Shown here: piece by piece, positions 13,679-25,600 of the stretch
Layout: every line of letters begins with the position of its first letter
Numbering within the stretch: the stretch's first letter is position 1
Assembly (NCBI GenBank): GCA_025602915.1
Contig: JAHLJZ010000076.1
Location: 1 to 64,000, forward strand
Origin: Paraphysoderma sedebokerense
Lineage: Eukaryota; Blastocladiomycota; Physodermatomycetes; Physodermatales; Physodermataceae
Reading direction: 5' to 3'
DNA: 64,000 nt
The notes under the pieces: generated by a model
Seen by the model: the letters and a program-made list of their open reading frames with translations, nothing else
Database searches by the model: none
Told to the model about the DNA's origin: nothing
Program-made: the position numbers and the translations under genes

Positions 13679-16274
13679 ATGAATATAATATCAGCATTGA
13701 ATGCCACAGATGATACTCCGTTACCTCCATCACAAGAAGAAGAATTACTCTCTTCTCGAGCCATCTTGATCCTATCATCGCTACTCGTATTCACCATTTG
13801 GTGTTCGTACTTGATTCAGCTTCGAAAAGTTACATGGCTACATGAAAGTGTACGTTTTGCATCTTTCACTTTCTTTTCATGAATACCGAGAGACAGCTTT
13901 CACAGTATCGTCGAAATTCTATGAACGTCTTTCGGTTATTAACAGATACGGTTATCCATAGATTATCGCCATCATTGTCGGTTGTTTCGTCGGACTCATA
14001 CTACGGTTCTCAACTACAGGGAAACAACTGCAGAATATAATAGGATTTGATCATTCTTATTTCTTCAATCTATTGTTACCGCCTATCATCTTGAATTCCG
14101 GTTACGAATTGAAAACGGTATGTGTACAGTTCCATAGAATCTAGGATCTAAGAAACTTGTAAATTTATCCGCTGACATGGGTTATCTGGTAATAATAACG
14201 CAACACATGTAATTCTATATGCTAGGCCGATTTCTTTAACAGCATTGGATATATTTTGACCTTTGCCTTCGCCGGAACATTCACCTCAATCTTCGTTATT
14301 GGGTACGTTGCCTTCTGTGTTCCCGCCAAAGTTTCAGAGAGCCTGTCCGTTTTAAACTCACAAAAATTATCGTTTAGCCTGATTTTGCATTTAATCACAC
14401 AAATCCCAATATTTCCACATGCCTTCACCTTACTCGAGTCGCTTTCCTTTGGAGCCATCCTTTCGTCGACAGACCCCGTCACGGTTCTCGCCATATTCAG
14501 TCAAAGAAATGTAGACGCAAAACTATATAGTATCATCTTTGGAGAATCGATATTGAACGATTCGGTAGCTATTGTCATGTTTAGGTATGATTTACCCCAC
14601 AATCTCTATCATCAGCTCCATTTGCTCACCTTCCCTCATGTAGCACATTCAATGCCATCGGCCCATCAAAGTCTCAATCTTTGTTGTCGTTGGTGCTGAT
14701 ATTTCTGGGAGTCTTCATGGGGTCCCTGTTGTTAGGTGTAGCTATTGGACTTGTCACTTCGCTCATTTTAAAGTACTCTTCGTTTTCCCGATACCCGAGA
14801 TTAGAAAGCAGTCTTGTCAGTATCATTGCCTACATGAGTTACTTGTTAGCGAATGCTATCAACTTAAGTGGTATGCTATTTCAATTCGTTGATAACCCTG
14901 GCTCTTCCTGGACGATAACTTATTACTCGATACATCAGGTATCGTCTCGCTGTTATTCACGGGGATCACATTGAAACATTATGCGTACTCGAATTTATCC
15001 AAAAAGTCCAAGAATATAACAAAGGGGATGTTTGGAGTGTTGAGTTTATTATCAGAGAATTTCATATTCGTGTACCTCGGCGTAACTATTTTCGCAAAAT
15101 ACGAAGGCGGATTCAACCTGTTACTTGTCCTCGTCACTTTTGTAAGTGCTTTTTCTTTTCTTTTCTTTTCTTTCTAACCTTTTTCTTCTGGTATAGTATA
15201 TTAACAACATATTCATAGCCGGTGATTTTATTAGCCCGATACGCCTCTGTGTTTCCGTTCGCCAAACTTCTCAACATGATCTCTCACTATCGGGTGAACA
15301 GACGACGAGGCGGCGCACCCAGGATCGCTTCCCCATCCGAGCAAGCGATACCCCATAATTATCAAATGATGCTGTGGTGGGCTGGATTAAGAGGCGCTGT
15401 ATCGTTTGCCTTGTCATTAGAGGTTCGTTTAATCTGCTCTTCAACATCTCTTCTATTTCACCTTCACTCAATGAATAACTGAATTCAACAGGTCTCCTCA
15501 CCGGAAGCAGCCCCCTACATTAGAACAACAACTTTGGTCATTGTAATTTTGACTATTCTCATTTTTGGAGGTTCAATCCCATGGGCTTTAAAACGATTCA
15601 AAATCCCCAGTCAAATTCAATTACCAGACAGTCCCATCCCCCCCATCTATCCAAGCCCAACATTAGACGACTCACACCATGATCTATTCAATCAAGACCG
15701 AGTCAATATCGAACTGTCACAACCCCAACCCAAAAATCAACTTTCACCGTCTTTTTCATTCTCTCATTCCTCCGATTCTGATGCAGACTCAACCTACGAT
15801 CAAGCTTCTAGTTCCTTCGGTCTTTTAGACTCTGATTCCGGTGACCTCGACCATCATTATCCTCCGTCCCAACCACAAGAACGACAACAACAATGGGAAC
15901 AGCAAAGACAAGGCCACTACAAGAGACGAAAATCTCAAAATTGGTTCACGAATATAGACGAAAAATATTTAAAACCATTCTTTAGTTCCCGTTCTCAACC
16001 ATCTTCTTCTTCTCCTGCTGCTTTTCCTTCTTCCTCTTCTAATTCTAAACCGGGATGGACCGAGTCTCGTTCATTCTCTGGCACAAATTCCCGAAAACGA
16101 CGACCGAAACGTAAACGTAAAAAAAAACAGAAACAGAAAGGTACACTCGAAGACGACGACGAAAATAACAGTCATTTGGAACTGATAGGTATCGACGTGA
16201 ATGTTGATATAAACAGACCAGAAAATGGGTATCTAGAACAAGACGAAGACGACAGAACCATGAGGTTAAGGTGA
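13679..16274 (+). CDS. NHX1: Na+(K+)/H+ exchanger, organellar NHE6/7/9-Nhx1 type
   Basis: A multi-exon CPA1 antiporter. Met at 13679 precedes a short N-terminus and the first helix; exon 1 ends at 13849 (LHES). Conserved family signatures appear in order: FFNLLLPPIILNSGYELK, FGAILSSTDPVTVLAIF, then IIFGESILNDSVAIVMF, which contains the transport-site ND pair. Later come ENFIFVYLGVTIF and WWAGLRGAVSFALSL. These match endosomal exchangers rather than plasma-membrane Nha1. The product should acidify-leak the endosome/vacuole by swapping luminal H+ for cytosolic K+ or Na+. The cytosolic tail (about 230 residues, 15600-16274) is unusually long, Ser/Gln-rich, then contains a very basic Lys/Arg block (about 16090-16138) followed by an acidic run. 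Confidence 0.92.
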
Positions 16275-16655
16275 TACCGAATCTTGCAAACCCTTGTAGA
16301 CACAAATTTGATGATGCATGTATGTATACTACTTGCAATGGTATTCGCGCTGCAGAATAGTTTTTATATACGAATTTGACATGTAAGATACGATAATACT
16401 ACAATAAAGTTTTCTCTGGGTTACATTTAATTTGTATCTTTTAATTTTCGCAACAGAAAAGTTGATGTAGACCAAAAATAAAAAATAAAAAAAGAAATCG
16501 AAATAGAAAATAAAGACTATGTATAGAATTTACAGCAAAGAAAAAATAAAACCAGAGATATACAATCCACGAGAATAAAGCCACTTCCCCATGTAATACC
16601 ATTAATCCAGATATATACTCAAGGCAGTTATGCAACTCGACCAGTCCCAATCAAC
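16275..16655. other. Convergent 3' region between exchanger and GTPBP1-like gene
   Basis: 381 AT-rich bases between two stop codons on opposite strands. AATAAA at 16403-16408 is a good poly(A) signal candidate for the exchanger. No coding signal is seen; an A-rich plus strand creates a spurious frame at 16441-16650. Confidence 0.6.
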
Positions 16656-19277
16656 TTAATTTTCACCGACATCGATAATTTCACCTACACATTTCATTCT
16701 ACCGACTCTACCTTCCCGAACTAAAATCGTCATTCCTTTTTTCACCCATTCTTTCCCATTCGCGAACTTAAATCGAACGATTCCTGTTTCTCCGGTTTTA
16801 AGTCCCACAACCGTACTTTTATCAGTTCCGTTTGAACTTGCGTTTCCGTTTCCGCTTCCGTTTACAGGTGAATGTCCGTTTGTTTTGATAGTCCCGTTTA
16901 CTGCACGCGACTGAGAAATACTCATGATCTTCGCGGATTGTCGAATACTACCGCAATAAATGACGGCTGTTTGAGTTGGTTGGAGTTGAGTAGAATGAAA
17001 CAAAACGTAAAGTGATACTGTGATTGTAGAATAAGATTTTGGTTCGGGAGTGGATAATATCACTAGACCTCTACGAAGTCTAAAATTGGGGGTTGGGGTA
17101 GTGTAAACGGAGATGGAGGTAGGTGAGGTACCCGTTGCGGGTGTTAACGTAGGTGAACGGGATGGTGAACGAGAAACGGGAATAGGAATAGAAACGGAAG
17201 AGGAGGAGTCGTAGGGAGATTGTGACGTAGGTGAGGAGGAAAGTAAATCGCAGGCGTCTGGATCTACGGTGGTAATCGCCAAGGTGGCGGCTTGTCCGGC
17301 TTTGATGTATTGTACTGGAACTCGTTGACGTTGCATGGATTTAACTTGGATAGGTACAAATTGGTCCCCAAAAGGACCGAGGACAAATTGGTTGTGTTGT
17401 CGAATATTAATTCTTCCAGAGAGCAAAAGACCTCCGACAACTATAAAGGAATATGATAAGTCCACTTTGTGTCGTTTAATTCGAATTATCAAAATCCATA
17501 CCAAGACCAACATCCGGCACGGTATAAAAGTCTTCAATTTGAAATTCGACATCGGATTCAACCAAATCTTCATAATTTCTAGCAACAGGCTTGTGCAAGA
17601 GATTCAAGAACTTTTGAAACAACGGTAAATTCTCTCCTGTAACGCTGCTGATCAGAAAAATCGGAATCACGCTGTTTTCATGCATTGAGTTAGTATTTTC
17701 AGGGCCACGAAATCCAAAAGCGAGAGAATTAAGATGAAAACTGTACTTTGTAGAACCAAAATTGCTGATAACAACACTTAGATCGTCCTCGTCTTTGACG
17801 ATAACAGGAATGGCGTTTTTACCTGTTACGTTGAAGTCCATTAGTCAATAACTCAACAGTACATGCCTCCAAGGAAATGCCAACCTGGTCCTTTCAACAC
17901 AGATATCAAGCCCTCTAAAGTGCAACGGATTTCTTGTGGTGTAGCGACATCAATTTTAGTCACGCAAACGAACACCGGGATTTTAAGTACAATTGCCACC
18001 CCAAGATGCTCTTTTGTGATATCGGGCAAACATTTGGAAGTTCCAGAAATAATCAGACAAGCGTAGTCTGGGACAGACGATGTTAATCCAGTGATTGTAG
18101 TATGAAGGTATTTTGGATGTCCACAGGTGTCAACTAATGTCACTACTTTGGAACTCATTTCAATGACTTGTTGCGGTGTTGAAACATTGGTGCTGTTGTA
18201 ATTGATTAATGTACCGGAAGAATCGAAACCGATGAGTTCATGCGATATGGACGACGTTTTGCCAGATTCGAATTCATGCTTGTGCTTAAGAAGATTTAAA
18301 CGAGACTTGCCATGCCCATTATCAAGAATCGAATGGGTCAAGACACCCAACAAAGTGGATTTTCCTATTTCAGTTTAGTTGGTGAATCTCTGCAAGACAC
18401 GATGATGCTAAACAGGATGATAAAAACCACAAACCTGCGTCAGAACTGCCGACCACTCCAATTCTAATCTCCATAAACATTTGTTCATCTTGAACCTTCT
18501 TTCTGACCAACACTTCCGCGACCTTTAAATTCTTTCGCTCATTGACGAGCTTTTCTCTTACAATACTACAATCAGCATTCAGCGCATTTGCCATCCTTTC
18601 CAATGTAGCGAGAGATGATCGTAAATCAGTCGGTGATAAACCAACCAGCATTCCGGAATCGGATATACCAATTTCATAAAGCGCTTCGCCCCTGCCCTCG
18701 CTTAGTCGCCATTTAAGTTGACTACATGACATCCAAGGAAATAAATATATAAAGAAGAGTTAGTTTGAAGGAAACTTTTATCTCGGTAAATATGGAACAA
18801 TCTTACCTAACGAGGTGTTCGAAACGTTCTACATGGGGAAAATGAGTACGTTAGCACTTGTCACCGAGCTGTAAATTTAAAATTACCGGACAAAATACAA
18901 CATAGCGAGTTGAGATTACAAACCTGGTGACGGATTCAACAATTTCAGCTGCAAAAATAGCAATTGCAAAATAAAATTTCAGTTAGTATTTCATCCAAGA
19001 TGAATTTGACTACGTCATACGTCGTAGTTGTCGTGGCGACAAAAGCATATCGGTGAACGTAGTAAAGACAGTGACAACAACCAGAAATGGATACCTTGTA
19101 CTCGATGTTGCCCTCTTCGACTTCGGGAGGCAACATTTCTACCTCGGTCACATCCACATCACTGTCGCTTGCCCACCCCACTTGGTGAATGTCCTCCATT
19201 GACATTGAACCCTTATTTATAAAGTCGTCGGTTAATATGGGACTGGACCCAGTGTATTTGTCGCTTTGTCTAAACAT
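16656..19277 (-). CDS. GTPBP1: GTPBP1/GTPBP2-like translational GTPase
   Basis: Seven coding exons (19277-19095, 18948-18924, 18828-18807, 18721-18435, 18364-17885, 17822-17508, 17440-16656) give 698 aa in frame. An upstream in-frame ATG at 19325 would add 16 residues. G1 is GSSDAG|KST across an intron, followed by LLGVLTH and HKHEFESGKTSS (switch I). G3 is DTCGHPKYL and G4 is TKID. Domains II/III follow, with YTVPDVVVGGLLLSG, RQRVPVQYIKAGQAA, IYCGSIRQSAKI and the basic end VREGRVGRMKCVGEI. In animals GTPBP1 binds aminoacyl-tRNA and helps mRNA surveillance and ribosome quality control; a cytosolic role like that is inferred. A Ser-rich insertion of about 60 residues (about 17110-17240) interrupts the beta-barrel part and is not in the animal proteins. 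Confidence 0.93.
18807..18948 (-). other. Two consecutive microexons (25 and 22 nt) in the GTPBP1-like gene
   Basis: Exon 18924-18948 (25 nt, LKLLNPSP) and exon 18807-18828 (22 nt, finishing E then RFEHLV) each have AG before and GT after. They join exon 1 (ending NIEYK) to exon 4 (opening S-QLKWRL). The joined stretch YKLKLLNPSPERFEHLVSQL matches the N-terminal region of GTPBP1-family proteins, and the reading frame holds only if both are included. Confidence 0.85.
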
Positions 19278-19588
19278 TCGAAAAGATAATAATCTATGGG
19301 TTGAACAATAATGCGTTAATGACATGATAGTTCGAGACAAATGGACATTTGTCAAACGAATATCTACCAAACGAAAATCGGGCCAATTCACAGCATTTCC
19401 AAATTCCAATTACAGATGTTGTGCGCAATATAAATATAACTGCTAGAATTGCAATGTATCGCTGATGAGAATGATAGCAATGATCATATATCAGTCAAAT
19501 GGAAAAAAACGTTTACTGTGGAACGGCGACGACGAACAATTAAGGTATGGCAGGGAGTCATTCCCTCCTCGCGCGGTGACTCATTTCT
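19278..19588. other. Intergenic region between TMEM135 stop and GTPBP1-like start
   Basis: 311 bases, both neighbours on the minus strand. It must hold the GTPBP1-like promoter, and possibly an N-terminal extension if the ATG at 19325 is used. No other signal is seen. Confidence 0.5.
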
Positions 19589-21512
19589 TTATTTGAAGAG
19601 TTTATCCATGACTCGACGATACTTGTCGACAACGGCATTCTTCTCGTACAACGTCATCAATACCCCAAAGGCTATACTGAAGTACAAAGGCTCTCCGTAT
19701 CGCTTGTCTGTTAGTATTCGGCTGACAATCCTCGCCGGCCCGCTCTGTTGCGCCCGTGGGGATGGGATATAATTATATTTGATAAGGCATCTCCAGAATG
19801 ATTCCAATGCTTTTGGGAAGCAGTAAAGCGCCAACTCTAACTGCCGATGCGGTTGCTCAAACAATATAGTAAGCCCACCAATAAGTCCATTTATGTAATA
19901 CCTAAAACGAATAAAGAATGTTCAGATCTTTTGTATATTTTCTTCTAATTCACCTGAAATCACTTACATCGGAAGAGCGTCTCTACCAAGAATTCGTCTC
20001 ATGTAGCACAGTACAACCCATCCCACAGCCGAGGATGAACTAAGGAAAAGCGAGGAGCAGACTACGGATTTGAAATATTTCACAATGTGATGCTTCGGCC
20101 TAAAATAGAGAATAATAAATCAACTTAGGCCGGTGCCAAATACACCTGTAGTTCCCAATTTACATACGTTTTTAACACTTTTTGATAGTTTAATAACAAT
20201 AGTGCAGCGTGTAATGGTCCGTACATCTTCACGCTCAAATTGAATGCACAAATCCAATCCTGTAAAGGTTGACGCATTATTAAATTGAGATTTAAAAGAC
20301 ATCTTTCAAGATTTAGTTTACCTGAATACTTGTTGCCGTACAGCTTGGACTGTGAGGATGCACAACTTTGCACATGGCGTGCGGGAAGTCTTTTCTACCG
20401 TATCTATCTACCACATTCTGAAACCATTTGAGGAATTTGCTTTTCTCAATTTTAGTCTTAAAATGATCAACTCCGGCTGCGTTTTCAAGAATGTTAGGTA
20501 TCGCACTTTGATTGAAGATTGATGTTTTAATGTCGCGCATGTACGGTCGGATTGCATTTTCGCCAAATCGATCATATTTTCCAGAAAACTTGAGGGCAAA
20601 TTTATAGTAAGATCGGTCTTAAGTGTCGGGAGCTAAAAAAATTACGTAGACAATTTGTGACATTGTTGGAAGCATTAGAAGAAGTCCGCCACGATTGAGG
20701 AGGAACGACAATATCTGTTGTCGGCGAGACTCGAAACTATTGCTATTAGCAACAGTCTTCTCTGTCTCTAAGGCGCCCGGGAGTACGTTTATCTTATTCG
20801 GCAGAGATGCAGATGAAGCATTCCAAACAATTGCGTCTTCCTCATATTTGCTGTCTCGTCTTCCAATCTTTTCCAAGCTGGCTGGCGATTCCCGCAATTG
20901 CCGAGCTATGTAGCTCGCGATACAGTGTCCGCTTCGCGTCAGGATAAGTAGAGCAATCATGGTTCTCCTTGATTCGTTGACATCCATGAGGATGCAATAT
21001 CCCGATATTAATCCAGCTATGAATGACGCCCGCTGATCTGATAATTTGTTTCTAAGAAATTTGAATAATAGTTTGTATACCGACGACAAACTCCCGATGA
21101 AAAGGGCAAAACTGATAGTATCGCGATTAAGTGCCTGTAATAACACCTTGGGGCTGCACCCATAAGAAACCGAAGTAATGCCGTTAGAACTGTTTTGTAA
21201 CCATTAAAAGTTCAAATGCGAGAGAAACGGAAAGCATACATTTTTATAACCTTGCCTGTTAACACGGGTCCCAACATCGACAAACCATATTTCAAACTCC
21301 CCGAGAGTGCAAAAGTCTTGAGGAAGTTGGACAAGAATTTTTGCAGCTCCTGATTAATTTCTGTCTTGTCACGTCCTCTTGAACAACTGTTATAACTATC
21401 ACAATTAGAGAAATCTATTTATAAATAGGGGAACAAATCTGGGACAAAATGATAATTACCTTGTCTCAATATTTGTTTTCTCGTCATTGCGCTTCATTGG
21501 AATCATGGGCAT
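19589..21512 (-). CDS. TMEM135: TMEM135-like membrane protein
   Basis: A multi-exon gene. The start at 21512 gives MPMIPMKRNDEKTNIET before the first intron; a second ATG is at 21506. The C-terminal part carries the family's recognisable YCFPKALESFWRCLIK. The middle has RASFIAGLISGY followed by ILLxLxR-type helices as in the Tim17-like part of TMEM135, and a segment HSPSCTATSIQ then DWICAFNLSVKMYGPLHAALLLL. The last coding exon ends YRRVMDKLFK at 19589. Animal TMEM135 is peroxisomal/mitochondrial and affects fatty-acid and cholesterol handling and mitochondrial fission; that role is transferred only by similarity. Internal exon boundaries were judged by frame and not all were checked. Confidence 0.82.
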
Positions 21513-22649
21513 GATCAAGAACTTAATACTAACGACGATATATCAAATATAAGGAATAACGCAGCCGTAAGCCGATATCTCCTTTGTGGAAATAGGGTTC
21601 GGAGTTTTCGAATCGATTGGAGAAATTGAGAAGGAGGAAGTCATACGGGAGACAAGGAAGACACGTTTAATAGATATGAACTTCTATGAACGAAGAGTCG
21701 GGATACTGTCGGGATGTCGTTTGTTTTTTGTCACATGGGGAGTGAGTCTGACCACTGTCTGACCAGTGTCTGACCTCAGGATACTCTCAGGAGTACTCTC
21801 AGGATACTCTCAGGATAGAATTGAAGCGAGATGAGGTGATCGGTGAAGAATGATGATAACAGTCAATTTTTTTGATTTTGTTTTCTGCAAGTTCTTTTTT
21901 TGAAGAAAGTCGCAACAAAGTTGAGCAGTTGCAGAGGGCACATATGAACAAGAATTTGATTTATGTAACTCGTTATTCTATCAATTTATTTCTTCAGGAA
22001 AGGCATTCTGACATATCTATGAATTGCATTGTGTTCAATTAGCTAATTATTTTCACCGTCATCAGTCACTCAACGGATGTATAGCGCCAATGTCTACCAT
22101 GGGAGGTTCATTATTAATCGAAGGCCTAGCCCTATGAAAGAATATGAGTTTTGCTGACTCTGTACAAATAAGGAAAGAAATATGTAATGTATATTGCTGA
22201 TGACCACAGAATTTTTAAATACAATACAGAAGCAATCAAACGAATACTCATACATATGTGCAGATTCTAGCGATAACTTCGACTAATCTAGAATTGTGGC
22301 ATACTGATTAAATCAATTTCCAACTTTATTCAAGCAAGTATATATTCCTTCGAGTTTAAAAAATGTAATTTTTATAAGGTTGTGTGACTCTGGTATCAGT
22401 TCGCTCATCATTTCAGTACTGATAAAGGAGGACTTATGGACTCTAATAAAGAGCTACATTGTAAAATGTAATGATGCGTCCGTTGAAGAATGCTCTTTGT
22501 GAGATTATTTGTCTTTTATCCTGTCCAAAGAAATTATTTTGATAGAATCTTGAATGCGACGAGGTTCGGCGCTTCAATGTTCAAGGTAAGCTTTCGCCAC
22601 TTTCCAACACATCTGATATAGTGTGCCTACGCTCATAACAAATATAGAT
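21513..22649. other. Divergent intergenic region, TMEM135 / VPS11
   Basis: 1137 bases between divergent starts. It contains an 11-bp-period repeat cluster at 21746-21818 (listed separately) and AT-rich DNA. No coding exon is supported, and no clear TATA was found near either start. Confidence 0.6.
21746..21818 (+). repeat. Two adjacent short tandem repeats of 11-bp period
   Basis: First, GTCTGACCACT/GTCTGACCAGT/GTCTGACCTCA at 21746, 21757 and 21768. Directly after it, CTCAGGATACT-like units start at 21775, 21786, 21798 and 21809, one of them 12 bp. The cluster lies about 235 bases upstream of the TMEM135 start, in its promoter region. Confidence 0.8.
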
Positions 22650-25600
22650 ATGTCGACAGTGACTTCCCTTTCGTTCCAGACTTCTCCACCTCCGTCTCAA
22701 TCAGTATCCAGTGCTGCTCTTATACAGTGGAAGCATATTCCATTTTTCGAGCGAGAAGAAGGAAACATATCTCCTCTAAATTCCGGTGATGCCTCGGTCC
22801 GAAACTCAACCGGAGAGAATGGTTCTGAGGATTTAGATGAAGGACCTTTCAAATATTTAAAGGTTACGAATCTCTTCTACTTTCGGTGCTCCATTACAAT
22901 TGGCCGATGGCAACTGTTCGGATCAGTAACTCCCTAAATTGTTGATTAGGACGTGAACGTGACGGCCTTCGACTCAGGACGAGGATTTGTTGCATTTGGT
23001 GATATCCTTTTTCATTCAGATTATGTTTCATATTCACGATGTTCGTATAGGATTATAATTATCCCTTAACGTCAGAATCTGCACATTCTACAGGGTCTAT
23101 CCACATAACGCATCCAGTTCCTCCTGTGCCGGAGCACATAGATCCTTTTCAATCCATGCAGAAAACCGTTTTTCACAGCGAGTCATGTAAAGTTTTTGAA
23201 TCTGGCAAACGAATAACTAGTCTAATCGTAGTCAAATCCATCGCTGGAGTCAGTTCACGAGGACGGTCATCAATGATGGGTGTTGGTATACCCAATTTCG
23301 GCAGGTCAGTTGGAACCAGTAGTGACGATGTGGTCGTCATCATTGCGGCTAGTGTAAGATTGATACTAGATTTCATTTCGTTTGAAGCGAGCTAAGCATT
23401 TTCGTCTGAGTAGCAAGAATTGTCTAAACAACCGTTGATCAAGATTATTCAGTATGATCCCACTGTTGCCGCTGCCTCTAAGTCACCCCAAACATCCAAA
23501 CCCCCCTCGACAAAAAGCCCGTTCACAGTTCTAAAAGTGATTAAACCTGAAGTAGGAAAGACTTCATCGACTCGACGAATGAGTATATCTGGAAACAATA
23601 ATGGATCTTCGGATCCAAGTCAAATTGAATTCAGGCTTGGCGTGGTAAGGACTTTGATGAAGGTTACATAATTCTGATATGTCTCGCTTACCAAACTTCC
23701 TTTCAGATTACTGCCATGACAATTTCTCCAAGCCTTTCTCCGCTAATCGTTGGATTTTCGAGTGGTTCAGTTCTTTTGATTAAGGGCGATGTCCTCCGTG
23801 ACAGGAATGTCAAACAAAAAGTTTTGGTCACAGAAGGCGAGACCGTCACTGGGCTCAAATACCGAGATGATAAAGCTACCGGCTCTTCCATGATATACGT
23901 CAGCACGAGTAACGATGTTTCAGCCATCATATTGGACGGAAAGGACAACAAAGTTGTTTTTGATCACCATGGTTGTAACCATGGTTGTGCAACAATGACA
24001 AATAAGGGAGAGTTTTTAGTCGGGAGAAATGAGGTAGCGTTAGCAATTTTCCTTCTGTGTGATACAAATTAGCACATTGGCTTATATCATCTTAAACGAT
24101 CGAAAGGCGGTTTACCTCTACACTTCAGATGGACGTGGGCCATGCTTCATTTTACAAGGTGAGTGATGGGACTTAGCGGATTTGTAATCTCTAAGGATTG
24201 ACTCAGTTTCATTGTTAGGTTCCAAAACACATCTCTCGATATACAACAATTACCTCGTCACCTTATGTCATGACACTCTGCTCAACCGATACACCGTGTC
24301 CGTGTATGATATTAGAAACAAATTCATTGCATATTCTGGCAATTTTGGGTCGGTGAAAGCCGTACTTGATGTATGGGGAAGCGTTTGTGTCGTCACTGGC
24401 GAAGGCAAGGTATGTATCTTTCAAAGACCAACAAAGTGATTAGCTGTTCTGACTAGGTACAATTAGCTATTTCGTTTGGTCGAGAAATCTATTCAGTCTA
24501 AGCTTTCGCTACTTTATCAAAGAGAATTGTTTGCTCTTGCGCTTAAACTCATACAACCACTCGATTCCGGTTTGACAAGTGATAAAGAATTGATTTCAGA
24601 TATATACAAGCGATGGGGAGATGCTTTATACTCGTCTGTATTTTAGTTTACCTCCTTACTGATGGGATTGATGATTGGAATTAAATCTCTTACAAATCAA
24701 TCATTACAGGAAAGGCGATTACGATGGAGCCATGCAACAGTATTTACAGACCATTGGACATCTTGAGCCAAGTCATGTAATTAGGAAGGTGAGTTGAAAG
24801 TTTACATTGAAATTCATTTATTAATAAGTTTACTGACTATGCATATATTTAAATCATGAAGTTCCTTGACGCCCAGCGGATCCCAAACCTCATTCTCTTT
24901 TTGCAAACACTTCACACAAAAGGCATAGCAAACTCTGATCATACGACCTTACTTCTGAATTGCTACACCAAAATGAAAGACGTCAAAAGTTTAGATGACT
25001 TCTTGAAGGTACCTAATAGATTTAGAATCACCCGTTTCCGGCTCTTCTCACTGACTAATAATCAATATTTCATGTACAGTCCGACGAGGAGTTGACGTTT
25101 GACGTGGAGACAGCAATCAAAGTTTGTCGAAATGCCGGATATTTTCAGCATGCTGTTTATCTAGCCGAGAAGTATGAAGAACACGACTGGTATATCTTCG
25201 TTTATGTGATCGATTTTTATGCGACATTTTCTTATTGTGTTACAATATTTATCAGGTACCTACGGATTCAATTAGACGATTTAGGTAATTACAACGATGC
25301 TTTAGCTTATATCAACCGTTTGCCATCCGATATGGTACGTTGCAGATTCCTTTTATACTTTTTTTTATTGGTATGGTAACATAACCGTCATAATAGATCA
25401 AAGCGTATATCAAACAATACGGGAAAACTTTTATTAATAACATACCGGAAGCTACCACGGAGCTACTCATTAAGTTAAACAGTAATTCAGGTCAAACGAA
25501 AAACGAAGTCGATGGGGATCACGAAGAAAGTATGGTGTTTGTCTTCTCGGATTCTAGTTATTGCCCTTCTAACAATGCATATCGTTACGCCTGTTAAAGC

